DNA of 64,000 nucleotides, from the NCBI RefSeq assembly GCF_011065405.1, contig NZ_CP047056.1, positions 3,122,747 through 3,186,746 on the forward strand, in the 5' to 3' direction. Positions within the stretch are counted from its first letter, which is position 1. Each line of letters opens with the position of its first letter. The position numbers were made by a program, and so were the translations under genes. The notes beneath the pieces were generated by a model. That model searched no databases. It was not told the DNA's origin and saw only the letters and a list, made by a program, of their open reading frames with translations. This DNA comes from Succinivibrio dextrinosolvens (GTDB lineage: Bacteria; Pseudomonadota; Gammaproteobacteria; Enterobacterales; Succinivibrionaceae). This document shows positions 55,370-63,628 of this stretch, in pieces.

Positions 55370-57597
55370 TGTCACAGAAAACTATTGCTCTATTAGGAAA
55401 TCAGAACTGTGGCAAGACCACTCTCTTTAATGTACTAACCGGTTCAAACCAGTACGTTGGCAACTGGCCTGGAGTTACTGTTGATAAGGTTATCGGCAAG
55501 ATTTCATCAAAAGACTGGGATGTAGTTGATTTACCTGGTCTTTATTCTTTATCTCCTTATTCTCCTGAGGAAATTGTTTCACGTAATTATCTTTTAACTG
55601 ATGATTATGATGTAATTCTGAATATCGTTGATGCCTCCCATCTGGAGCGTTCTCTTTCTTTAACTCTTGAACTTGCGGCTTTTGGCAAGCCAATGGTTGT
55701 TGCTTTAAACATGATTGATGTTATGGAGAAATCCGGTATCAAGATTGATGTTGATAAGCTAAGCGAGAAACTTGGAATTAGGGTTGTTGATATTTCTGCA
55801 AGTAACAGACTGGGCATTGATAAGGTGCTGGATGCAGTGTCAAATGCACAGGTTCCTGCGGTTACCAACTTTTTCGATGAAGATATTTCTGCAAAGATTG
55901 ACGAGGTAGGCAAGCTATTAGACGACGCAAAGCTTTCCGCTTCCGCCCGCAGATTCATCGCAACTGGCATTGTTCAGAATGATGAGATTTATCTTGAGGA
56001 TTACAAGTCATCAGAAAAGGTAATGATTGCAGCTTCCCGTGTCAGAAATGACATTGAGGGTAAGTTCAATACCGATGCACAGTCATATTTCCCTCAGGCC
56101 AGATACCAGTTTATTGATTCTGTTATTGAAGAATGCAAGATTTCAACCGAATCTAAGACCTGTATGCTTTCAAAGGCAATTGACAAGGTTGTACTTAACA
56201 GATTCCTGGCTCTGCCAATCTTCTTCATCGTTGTTTCTCTGGTTTACTATGGAGCAATGTACTTCACCTCATATCTTGAGCTGATCCCATTTGAAGGTGA
56301 GGAAGGAACTGAATATGCAACCATCACTGACTGGGTTAACGATAATCTTTTTGGTGGCTACGTTACTGATGCTGTTGCCAAGCTTTGTGAAAATGCTGCA
56401 GCTCCAGAATGGCTGTCTTCACTGGCTGTAGACGGTGTAGTCGGTGGTGTCGGTGCTGTTTTGGGCTTTCTGCCTCAGATTGCATTCCTGTTCCTGTTCC
56501 TGTCATTCCTTGAGCAGTCAGGCTATATGACTCGTGTTGCTTTCGTTCTAGACAGAATCTTCCGCAAGTTCGGTCTTTCCGGCCGTAACTTCATTCCAAT
56601 GGTTATTGCAACCGGCTGCGGTGTTCCTGCTCTGATGGCAAACAAGACCATTGATAACATTAATGAGAGACGTATTGGTCTGATTACCACTACCTTTATT
56701 CCTTGCTCTGCAAAACTTCCTATCATCACCATGATCTTTGCTTCATGCTTTGATGGTGCCTGGTGGTTTGCTCCAATGGTATACGCTCTGGCAATTTTCT
56801 CTATCGTTGCTACCGGTATAATCCTTAAGAAGAACAGAGCTTTCAAGGAAGAAGTTTCTCCATTTGTTATGGAAATCCCTGATTACCACCTGCCAACCAT
56901 CAACAATATCCTTAAGGCAGTTTATGAGCGATGCCGTGCATTCGTTATCAAGGCCGGTACCATCATCTTTGCGGTTGTGGTTATTATATGGTTCCTTGCA
57001 TCCTTTGGCTTTGGAGAGGAAGGTTTCGGCATGGTTGAGAATGTTGACTCCTCAATGCTTGCTGCAATCGGTTCTGCTTTATGCTTCATCTTTGCTCCTT
57101 TAGGCTTCGGTTCATGGCAGGCTACTGTTGCTGTGGTGAACGGCCTTCTGGCAAAGGAAAATGTTGTTGGTACCATGGCTGTTGTATTAGGCCTTGACGG
57201 TGAGTTCGAAGGCGGTGAGGCTGATCTGAACACAGCATTAACTCAGTACTTTGCTGATATGCTGGGGGTTGAACCTACAGCAGCTTTAGTTCCTCTGTTA
57301 GGTCTGTCATTCCTAGCCTTCAACATGTGGTCTGTTCCTTGTGTTGCAGCTTTAGGTGCAATGAAGAGACAGTTGGGCAGCACCAAATGGTGGATCTTTG
57401 CCATGACCTATATGTGTGTATGGGCATACTGCCTGGCTTTAGTAATCTTCCGTATCGGTGGTCTTGTAATGGGAGTTCTTCCATTCAGCTTCTATACAGT
57501 TGTTGCATTCATTGTTCTTGGTGTATTTGTTTATCTTCTGGTAAGAAAGGATAATTCCGGATTAACTCCAATCAGAATCCCATCAAGACAGGTTTAG
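55369..57597 (+). CDS. feoB: Ferrous iron transporter FeoB
   Basis: 742 residues. The N-terminal G domain has G1 GNQNCGKTTLFN, G2 VGNWPGVTVDK, G3 DLPGLYS and G4 NMID. A helical GDI domain (about 175-265) follows, then a membrane domain with two Gate regions, including SGRNFIPMVIATGCGVPALMA and the conserved TTFIPCSAKLPI cysteine motif. It imports Fe(II) across the inner membrane, typical of organisms living without oxygen. Translationally coupled to feoA. Confidence 0.97.
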   Translation: MSQKTIALLGNQNCGKTTLFNVLTGSNQYVGNWPGVTVDKVIGKISSKDWDVVDLPGLYSLSPYSPEEIVSRNYLLTDDYDVILNIVDASHLERSLSLTLELAAFGKPMVVALNMIDVMEKSGIKIDVDKLSEKLGIRVVDISASNRLGIDKVLDAVSNAQVPAVTNFFDEDISAKIDEVGKLLDDAKLSASARRFIATGIVQNDEIYLEDYKSSEKVMIAASRVRNDIEGKFNTDAQSYFPQARYQFIDSVIEECKISTESKTCMLSKAIDKVVLNRFLALPIFFIVVSLVYYGAMYFTSYLELIPFEGEEGTEYATITDWVNDNLFGGYVTDAVAKLCENAAAPEWLSSLAVDGVVGGVGAVLGFLPQIAFLFLFLSFLEQSGYMTRVAFVLDRIFRKFGLSGRNFIPMVIATGCGVPALMANKTIDNINERRIGLITTTFIPCSAKLPIITMIFASCFDGAWWFAPMVYALAIFSIVATGIILKKNRAFKEEVSPFVMEIPDYHLPTINNILKAVYERCRAFVIKAGTIIFAVVVIIWFLASFGFGEEGFGMVENVDSSMLAAIGSALCFIFAPLGFGSWQATVAVVNGLLAKENVVGTMAVVLGLDGEFEGGEADLNTALTQYFADMLGVEPTAALVPLLGLSFLAFNMWSVPCVAALGAMKRQLGSTKWWIFAMTYMCVWAYCLALVIFRIGGLVMGVLPFSFYTVVAFIVLGVFVYLLVRKDNSGLTPIRIPSRQV

Positions 57598-57614
57598 AAT
57601 ATTGTTAGTCTTAC

Positions 57615-57678
57615 TGAGGGGAGTTTCCCCTCAATATCCGTAAGTCCTGATCTTATCGAAGATTGGGACTTTTTTTTA
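57615..57678 (+). terminator. Double hairpin terminator after feoB
   Basis: First a TGAGGGGA-GTT-TCCCCTCA hairpin (57615-57633) without a T-run. Then AAGTCC-TG-ATCTT-ATCG-AAGAT-TG-GGACTT followed by a T-run, a strong intrinsic terminator. Confidence 0.85.
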
Positions 57679-57681
57679 CTG

Positions 57682-57716
57682 ATAATAGTTGCATACTTGC
57701 TCAACTATTGTATAAT
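57682..57716 (+). promoter_or_regulatory. Operator/promoter of the metallochaperone gene
   Basis: AATAGTTG-N10-CAACTATT (57684-57709) is a perfect 8-bp inverted repeat ending just before a perfect -10 TATAAT (57711-57716). It therefore covers the -35 and spacer. The first 22 bp (57682-57703) recur with one mismatch at 58010-58031 before the P-type ATPase gene. This placement fits a MerR-type activator or a repressor. Confidence 0.6.
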
Positions 57717-57748
57717 TGAGATAAAGATTAACAAAACAGGAGTATTTT

Positions 57749-57970
57749 ATGAAGGTTCGCTGCGATATCTCTGGTCTTGACTGCCCACACTGTGCTGCAA
57801 AGCTTGAAGGTTTGCTGCAGAAGGAATTTGCAGGTGCTAATCTTAATTTTGCCATGGGCTCACTGGTTTTAGATGTAAACGGTGATGGCGATGAGGAAGA
57901 AATTGTAGCAGCCGCTCAGAAAATAGCTGACGGCTTTGAAGATGGTATCTCTATTGAGTTAAGAGATTAG
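57749..57970 (+). CDS. Small heavy-metal-associated (HMA) domain protein
   Basis: 73 residues, a ferredoxin-like HMA domain with the metal site Cys12-P-H-Cys15 (GLDCPHCAAKLEG). It is a soluble metallochaperone or a detached N-terminal domain of the P-type ATPase encoded 84 bp downstream, which lacks its own HMA domain. A CPHC site with a nearby acidic C-terminus (GDGDEEE) would suit Zn(II), Cd(II) or Cu(I). It has its own promoter, operator and terminator. Confidence 0.88.
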   Translation: MKVRCDISGLDCPHCAAKLEGLLQKEFAGANLNFAMGSLVLDVNGDGDEEEIVAAAQKIADGFEDGISIELRD

Positions 57971-57981
57971 ACAGTAAAAAT

Positions 57982-58004
57982 ACGTGGGACCTCCACGTTT
58001 TTTT
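57982..58004 (+). terminator. Terminator after the HMA gene
   Basis: ACGTGG-GACCT-CCACGT followed by a T-run of six to seven. It separates the HMA gene from the ATPase gene, so the shared 22-bp repeat would give co-regulation of two transcripts. Confidence 0.85.
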
Positions 58005-58009
58005 ATAAT

Positions 58010-58031
58010 ATAATAGTTGCATAATTGCTCA
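58010..58031 (+). repeat. Second copy of the 22-bp metal-gene repeat
   Basis: ATAATAGTTGCATAATTGCTCA, identical to 57682-57703 at 21 of 22 positions. The right half of the inverted repeat is degenerate here. TATAAT copies overlap its left edge (58004-58009, 58009-58014). The site lies 24 bp before the ATPase start. Confidence 0.7.
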
Positions 58032-58054
58032 TATATAATATAAAAGGAAATATA

Positions 58055-59920
58055 ATGCTGCCTTTTCAGGAAAAACATGAGAAATCCCTTCTGGGTATTG
58101 CTTTAATTGCAATGCTGGTGCTTATTTACAATAAGTATCTGGCTCTTTCTCCAATGCCTTTTGTCTATCAGGTGGCAATGGCGGTAGTTGCATATCTACT
58201 GATAGCATCAGATGTGCTTGTAAGTGCATTTAAAACACTGTTCAAGCAAAGACGAATGTCAGAGCAGTTTCTGATGATGATTGCAACATTTGGTGCTTTT
58301 GCTCTGTGCGATCTTCCTGAAGCTTTGGCGGTCATGATTTTTTACAAGATAGGGGAGTTTTTCGAAGAGTATGCCTCCGGTAGAGCTCATAATGATATTT
58401 CTTCGCTGGTTAAGCTTAAACCTTCCTTTGTAAGACTTGTAGATGAGAACGGTAATGAACAGAAGGTTAAGCCTCGTCAGGTGAAGATAGGTGATGTCTT
58501 CAAGGTCTTAAAGGGAGAGGTTATTGCTATAGACGGCAATCTCTGTGATGATACTGCTGCTATTGATACATCTGCGCTGACCGGTGAGTCGGAACCTAGA
58601 CTTTATACCTGCGGTCAGTCTGTTCCTTCAGGCTGTATCAATCAGGGGCAGGTGATTCACTTAAGAGCCAACACACTATCTAAGAATTCTTCAATAACAC
58701 GTCTTCTGAATCTTATTGAAGATGCTGCAGCCTCAAAATCAAAGCCAGAGAATCTTATCAGACGTTTCTCCGTATGGTATACCCCTCTGGTTGTTGGCTG
58801 TGCTGTTATTCTGGCATTGGTCCCTCTTTTCTTTCAGCAAGCTGAATTCTCCGACTGGATTGAGCGTGCACTGGTTTTTCTTGTTGTATCCTGTCCTTGT
58901 GCTCTTGTTCTGTCTGTTCCTCTGTCTTTCTTTGGAGGTATGGGAGCGATAAGCAGAATTGGAGTTATTATCAAGGGCTCTATTCATATTGAGACTCTTT
59001 CAAAACTTAAGGCTATTGCCTTTGATAAGACCGGAACTCTAACCTACGGTAAATTTACAGTTAATAAGATTCATTCAGAATCTCTATCAGAGGATGAACT
59101 TTTATCCTACGCTTTAAGTCTTGAGAAAAACTCTACTCACCCAATTGCCTTATCCATTGTTGAGTACGGAAGACAAAGAAAGGTTGAGGAGTATGAAGTC
59201 GGTTCTGTTATTGAAAAGTCCGGTATGGGGCTTGAATCTACCATTAACGGACATGACGTGAGAATTGGCAGAAAAGAGTATATAAGCAGTAGCTGTGGTG
59301 CTTTTGAATATAACGAAGAAGATGCGGAAAGCTCCTATGTTTATATATCTGTGGACAACCGCTTCTCAGGTGTAATTGCTATTGCTGATACTCTAAAGCC
59401 ATCGGCAAAAATTATGCTGGATTCTCTTCATGCTCAGGGAATTAAAACTGTGCTTATCAGCGGAGATAAGAAGGCGGTTGCAGAGGCTATCTGCAGAAAG
59501 CTGGATATAAAAGAGTGCTATTACGAGCAGACTCCGCAGGGAAAACTGGATACTTTAACTTCCCTTAAGAAAACACTTTCTCCTATAGCCTTTGCAGGTG
59601 ACGGTCTTAATGATGCTCCGGTAGTATCAGCCTCAGATGTTGGAATCGCCATGGGGGATATAGGTTCAGCCTCTGCAATTGAAGCTGCAGATGTGGTGAT
59701 CATGCATGGTGATTTAAGTGCAATTTCCAGAACCGTAATTCTTGCTAAAAAGACCTATAATCTGGCTATTTCTAATATGTATTTTGTAATGCTGGTTAAG
59801 CTTCTGATCCTGATGTTAGGCGCTATTGGTTTTGCTAATATCTGGCTGGCTATATTTGGTGATGTAGGTGTGCTTATCCTGGCAGTATGCAATGCTATGA
59901 GAGCACTAAGCTTTAAGTGA
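58055..59920 (+). CDS. P1B-type heavy-metal ATPase, probably Zn/Cd exporter
   Basis: The start is at ATG 58055 (621 residues), with AAGGAAAT upstream. The core is complete: metal site Cys280-Pro-Cys282 in VVSCPCALVLSVPL, phosphorylated Asp324 in AFDKTGTLTYG, TGESEP in the actuator domain, the HP motif NSTHPIALS, and GDGLNDAPVVSASD. The last helices contain GDVGV, whose D-x-G is typical of the Zn/Cd/Pb (P1B-2) group; copper pumps lack it. There is no N-terminal HMA domain; the separate gene upstream could take that role. ATP-driven metal export is the likely function. Confidence 0.9.
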   Translation: MLPFQEKHEKSLLGIALIAMLVLIYNKYLALSPMPFVYQVAMAVVAYLLIASDVLVSAFKTLFKQRRMSEQFLMMIATFGAFALCDLPEALAVMIFYKIGEFFEEYASGRAHNDISSLVKLKPSFVRLVDENGNEQKVKPRQVKIGDVFKVLKGEVIAIDGNLCDDTAAIDTSALTGESEPRLYTCGQSVPSGCINQGQVIHLRANTLSKNSSITRLLNLIEDAAASKSKPENLIRRFSVWYTPLVVGCAVILALVPLFFQQAEFSDWIERALVFLVVSCPCALVLSVPLSFFGGMGAISRIGVIIKGSIHIETLSKLKAIAFDKTGTLTYGKFTVNKIHSESLSEDELLSYALSLEKNSTHPIALSIVEYGRQRKVEEYEVGSVIEKSGMGLESTINGHDVRIGRKEYISSSCGAFEYNEEDAESSYVYISVDNRFSGVIAIADTLKPSAKIMLDSLHAQGIKTVLISGDKKAVAEAICRKLDIKECYYEQTPQGKLDTLTSLKKTLSPIAFAGDGLNDAPVVSASDVGIAMGDIGSASAIEAADVVIMHGDLSAISRTVILAKKTYNLAISNMYFVMLVKLLILMLGAIGFANIWLAIFGDVGVLILAVCNAMRALSFK

Positions 59921-59951
59921 AGTTATCTCTCTTTTTCTCAATTTAAACAGT

Positions 59952-59992
59952 ATTCCACGAATTTGAGCAATTCGTGGAATTGAATTTTTTTT
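59952..59992 (+). terminator. Terminator after the ATPase gene
   Basis: ATTCCACGAATT and AATTCGTGGAAT form a perfect 12-bp stem with a 5-nt loop, followed by TGAATTTTTTTT. Confidence 0.93.
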
Positions 59993-60052
59993 CTGATCTG
60001 TCATTTGTAAACCTCATGTCTGTCTGATTCGGATTTGTTTACAACGATAACG

Positions 60053-60316
60053 TTATTTCAGCTTGACTTTTAAAGCCTCCCATTGTGCTTCAGGAATTCC
60101 CATAATTCTTAGAGCTTCATCTGTTTTATAACCATTGGCTATCATATTGCGCAGGATTCTAATCTTTTCTTCCTCTCGACCTTTCTCTCGACCTTCCTTT
60201 CGACCTTCCTTTCGACCTTCTTCCAATTTTTGTTTCATCATGCTTTTGTAGTCAAGAATTTCCATCTCACGGTTCAGATAAGCAGCATAATTTTCTGGAT
60301 CTTGTTGGGGATTAAA
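60053..60316 (-). pseudogene. C-terminal remnant of an Rpn-type PD-(D/E)XK nuclease
   Basis: The frame is open from just below a TAA (60317-60319) and encodes about 87 residues: NPQQDPENYAAYLNRE, then MEILDYKSMMKQKLEEG, then RKEG-type repeats and a C-terminal helix MGIPEAQWEALKVKLK. This matches the tail of Rpn (recombination-promoting nuclease, YhgA-like) proteins; the nuclease domain is absent. DNA at about 60178-60223 consists of 12-nt units coding the R-K-E-G repeats. It is a truncated relic next to the IS21-like element, which may have caused the loss. Confidence 0.65.
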
Positions 60317-60529
60317 TTACTGATCCTTTAATTATCAATCCGAGATCCTAATCCTTTCTCTTGCAAAACCACCTCTTTTTGCAAAATCCCAAACACTCTT
60401 CTAGCTACATATTTTTTTGATTCAGTGCTCATTATTTTTTCTGTAATACATACGTACTTGTACTAAAAAATGTACAGATATTCAATCTGTTAATATTCAC
60501 CTTACTTCACTTTTTTAGAGAGGTGATTT
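60317..60529. other. Gap between the Rpn relic and istA, left end of the IS21-like element
   Basis: No gene is visible. The segment 60449-60475 contains CATACGTAC, CTTGTAC and TGTACAG, GTAC-centred motifs that recur on the other side of the element. A GAGAGGTG ribosome-binding site precedes the istA ATG. Confidence 0.45.
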
Positions 60530-62402
60530 ATGACAGATAGACAAAGGTTTAGAACTAAACCTGTTATTCCCGACCACAACCTTTTTTATAGAAGAGTTAA
60601 ATTTCTCTGTATTCATTCATCTTTTGCTGGAGAACAGAATATTGATTTACAGATGAGTCACGGTACTGCAGTCAGACTAAAAAAGAGAATTACAGAACTC
60701 AATCTAACCGTAGAACAGGTTCTTTCTCTGACGCCATCAGAACTCATTGAAAAGTATTTCTCAAACGATAGAGTTAACTCCAGAAAATTTATTATTAAGG
60801 GCATTCGTGGCAATGTAACCTACCTGGTGCCTGATTTTGGGGTAATGACTAGGGAATACATGCGCAGCTGTGCTCACAGCGGAGGCTCAACCAACCGTAA
60901 GTTGGAACTGCAGCGAAAAGTTATATACGAGGATGTTTACTGCTCCGAGGAAAACAGGGAGAAATGCAGAAAGGAAAATCTCACCCTGTATTCTCTATCT
61001 AACTTTTGTCGCTTATGGAGAGCCTATGAAAAATCCAATATAGTTCCAACCTTTAGACGCAAGGAAGAGCCTGGAGCCATAGCTGAATTCGACTTTACAG
61101 GTGTCACCATGCATTGTAAGGATGGAACCAGGGTACAGTTTGCAATCCTGGTACTGGCATATTCAAGACTAATCTATATAGAAGCGATTCCCTCTCAAAG
61201 TGCTCCAGATTCCGCACAAGCAATCGTCAATGGCTTTAAATACTTTGGCGGTGTCACTGAAACTCTGCGCATAGATAACTTTAAGGCGGCAGTGACATAT
61301 GCTGGCAGGTATGGAGGAGAATTTACCGCAACCTACAGAATGCTTGCTAACTTCCTTGGCTGCTCATTATCCTCAATGCCGGTTCGCAGCGGCTGGCTTA
61401 AGGGACATGCTGAGGCTGCAGTTAAGATTGCGACTCATACTCTTATTGCTAGGATGAAGAAAAGAGAGCGTGACGGTCAGCCTTTTGAAAACATTAAGGA
61501 AATGAATGACTGGCTTATTCGTAACCTTGATTTAATCAACAATCATAAGGTTCGTGGTCTTAACTCAAGCCGAAGAATAATTTTGAGGAGGATGAACGAA
61601 ACAAACTCCATCCTGTTGCAAACTGGGACCTTCATCTCTCAGAAATCGAAAACAGAACGGTTCCTGCAACCTCAAGATTCGAAATTAACGGCCATGCTTA
61701 CTGTTTACCTGCCAACCTTATAGGATGCAAGGTTCAACTTGAAATAAAGCCTCAGCAACTGATTTTTACGAAGACGGACGACCATTGTGTACCTATAAGC
61801 GTCAGGATAATGTTCCCGGTACATCAACCTGCAAAGGATACAATCCTCCTCAGCAGCTTTTTATTGAAGTCTTAAAAGCAACTCCTTTACCCATGCTTTA
61901 TGAATGGGCGCAGGCTATCGGTTCTGAAACACTGAAAAAAGTGAAGTCCATCCTTGGTGGAACAATCAATATCGATAAATTAAGGAGAGCTGTAAAACTT
62001 TTGAGTTTGCCTCATGAAATACCGGAGGACTATCCTCTTTTTGAAAAATTTCTTAAGGAGCAGCCTGAATACAGAGGAGTAAGCAAGCTAAAGGAGTTAT
62101 GGCGTGTATATCCAGACAAGAGTTCCAGCTCAAGATTAGATCCTGTTTATCGGTTCAACTACCTCTTTGAGAAGGTTGAAGCAAAACTTTATGGTGAAGA
62201 TATAAATCTCTGCTGGGATAAAGAGACAAAAGAGGATCCCCATAAGAATGAACGAGGCATGGTGTTTCTTAACTATCCAAAGACAAATGGGGCTTCAGCA
62301 GAGATCACTTCAAATTGCAGTGATCCGACCGGTTCAAATTGTAGTGATCCATCTAACACCAATGATCACGATCTAGTTAATCCACAAGAGAAGGAGCAGT
62401 AA
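60530..62402 (+). pseudogene. istA: IstA-type DDE transposase broken by two -1 shifts
   Basis: The first frame (60530 to about 61573) holds the HTH region and the complete catalytic core: Asp188 in AEFDFTG, Asp249 in RIDNFKAAV and Glu295 in KGHAEAAV. It then drifts into unrelated residues. The homologous continuation (NNFEEDERNKLHPVANWD, then HAYCLPANLIGCKVQ) lies in the -1 frame up to about 61767. A second -1 change, at ATTTTTAC (61762-61769), leads into FYEDGRPLCTYKRQDNVPGT and the C-terminus at 62402. Lost bases in A and T runs explain both breaks. Joined, the protein would be about 624 residues, longer than usual IstA. Its tail has a short NCSDP repeat. It is probably inactive. Confidence 0.8.
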
Positions 62403-62404
62403 TA

Positions 62405-63148
62405 ATGAGCACTCAGATTGAAGAACTGTTAAAAGATTTGAAGCTAAAATATGCAGTCTCTGCCTATCAGTCATTACAGGATGATCAAAAGCTTTTAGCC
62501 AGCATAACCCTGGATGATGCTCTGTTATCTTTACTTACAGCAGAAATAGACGGCAGAAGCAAGCAGCGACAGATTATGTTACTGCGCATGTCAAAAATAC
62601 CTGTACTGTCTGAGCTTTCAGATATTGCCTATGATGAAAATCGAGGTCAGAAATTCAGTAAGCTCATGGCAAGACTTAGAACCTTATCCTGGATAGAAAC
62701 CGGACACAATGTCTGTATCTTAGGAAGTTCCGGCAGCGGTAAGACCTTTATTAGTTCTGCTATTGCCAGAGAAGCAACACGTAAGGGATACAGTGTTCTA
62801 TTCTCCAATGCCCGTGATTTAGCGGCACGATTCACTGAGCTTAGAGCACAAGGCTCCAGAGTCTATACTCAGGCACGTAAGAGGTTGCAGAACCAGCGCT
62901 TACTGGTGCTGGATGATTTCTGCCTGACTCCACCATCGGTTGAAGATACACAGTCTCTCTTTGATATTATGAACGACCGCAGTGGAAAACATTCTACGCT
63001 GGTTACCTCTCAGAAAGACGCCAAGCGCTGGGTAGAAGAAATGGGCATTTCTGCGGTTGGAGAGGCAGTAGCAGAAAGAATTGAGGCTAATTCAATAACT
63101 ATGGTTTTAGGCTCAGGTTCAAGAAGGAGAAAGGCCGATGAACAGTAA
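62405..63148 (+). CDS. istB: IstB-type AAA+ ATPase, IS21 helper protein
   Basis: 247 residues with Walker A GSSGSGKT (about residues 109-116), Walker B LLVLDDF and sensor region LVTSQKDAKRW, the IstB pattern. IstB assembles on DNA and helps IstA choose and remodel the target. The gene starts 2 bp after the istA stop and overlaps the next gene by 11 bp. It is intact, unlike istA. Confidence 0.93.
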   Translation: MSTQIEELLKDLKLKYAVSAYQSLQDDQKLLASITLDDALLSLLTAEIDGRSKQRQIMLLRMSKIPVLSELSDIAYDENRGQKFSKLMARLRTLSWIETGHNVCILGSSGSGKTFISSAIAREATRKGYSVLFSNARDLAARFTELRAQGSRVYTQARKRLQNQRLLVLDDFCLTPPSVEDTQSLFDIMNDRSGKHSTLVTSQKDAKRWVEEMGISAVGEAVAERIEANSITMVLGSGSRRRKADEQ

Positions 63149-63437
63149 AGAGCTTAAAGAGCATTATGAGCAGCTCTCCAGCGACTATGAAATGCTGGGT
63201 AATTATTATGAATCTCTTAAAGAGGAAAACGGTCAACTGGAGCAGAGCCTTAAGTTACAGTCGCAGGAAAACCAACTGTTATTAGAGCAGATTGATGAGC
63301 TAAAACAGATTATAGCAATGCTCCTTGAACAGAATTTACCGATGGACAGAAGTCTAAGGATTTTTTTCAGTAAAACACTGCGGGAAAATATCTCACTGCG
63401 ACGCAAAGATACTTTGAACGATTCTGTTCCATTTTAA
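63138..63437 (+). CDS. Third gene of the IS21-like element, coiled-coil protein
   Basis: 99 residues; residues about 3-72 are a continuous coiled coil rich in Glu, Gln and Leu (YEQLSSDYEMLGNYYESLKE, then QSQENQLLLEQIDELKQ). The short basic tail is RSLRIFFSKTLRENISLRRK. The ATG lies inside the istB end (overlap 11 bp), so it is translationally coupled and belongs to the element. IS21 elements normally carry only istA and istB. I do not recognise the family. An accessory or oligomerisation factor for IstB is one possibility. Confidence 0.72.
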   Translation: MNSKELKEHYEQLSSDYEMLGNYYESLKEENGQLEQSLKLQSQENQLLLEQIDELKQIIAMLLEQNLPMDRSLRIFFSKTLRENISLRRKDTLNDSVPF

Positions 63438-63478
63438 CTGTACAGCTGTACACTTGATTTTTTTGTTAACTGTACAGT

Positions 63479-63520
63479 AAAAATCCTGATGAATTTAATT
63501 GAATTCTCAGGATTTTTTTG
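63479..63520 (+). terminator. Terminator after the third gene of the IS21-like element
   Basis: AAAAATCCTGA and TCAGGATTTTTTT form a stem around a 17-nt AT-rich loop. The flanking TGTACAG and TGTACAC motifs are probable transposase sites. Confidence 0.85.
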
Positions 63521-63628
63521 CTTTTTTGTATCTGAAGTGTACACTTAAGGTTGAATGATACATATGTACGTATGATTCAATTTAAAAATAAATGAGTTTT
63601 TTGATATTTTTGTGATAAGGAGCACGCT

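Larger units (their letters stand above)
60449..63574 (+). mobile_element. IS21-like element: istA (broken), istB and a third coiled-coil gene
   Basis: The likely end repeats are CATACGTAC at 60449-60457 and its inverse GTACGTATG at 63566-63574. TGTAC-type motifs recur inside both ends: 60458-60475 on the left; about 63440-63454, 63469-63477 and 63537-63544 on the right, including a TGTACAGCTGTACA palindrome. IS21 members carry such multiple internal terminal repeats. The boundaries are tentative, since the ends were judged by eye and no target duplication was confirmed. Confidence 0.6.

Noticed and set aside
60001-60060. Possible second promoter or gene between the ATPase terminator and the Rpn relic
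   Set aside because: Too short, no start codon with a ribosome-binding site, and no recognisable promoter.
60170-60230. Short tandem repeats that could suggest a CRISPR-like array
   Set aside because: They are contiguous 12-nt codon repeats without spacers inside a coding remnant. No CRISPR repeats or cas genes are in the window.
61562-61770. Programmed frameshifting as explanation for istA
   Set aside because: Neither junction has an X-XXY-YYZ heptamer in frame, and two shifts would be needed. Base loss in A and T runs is simpler.
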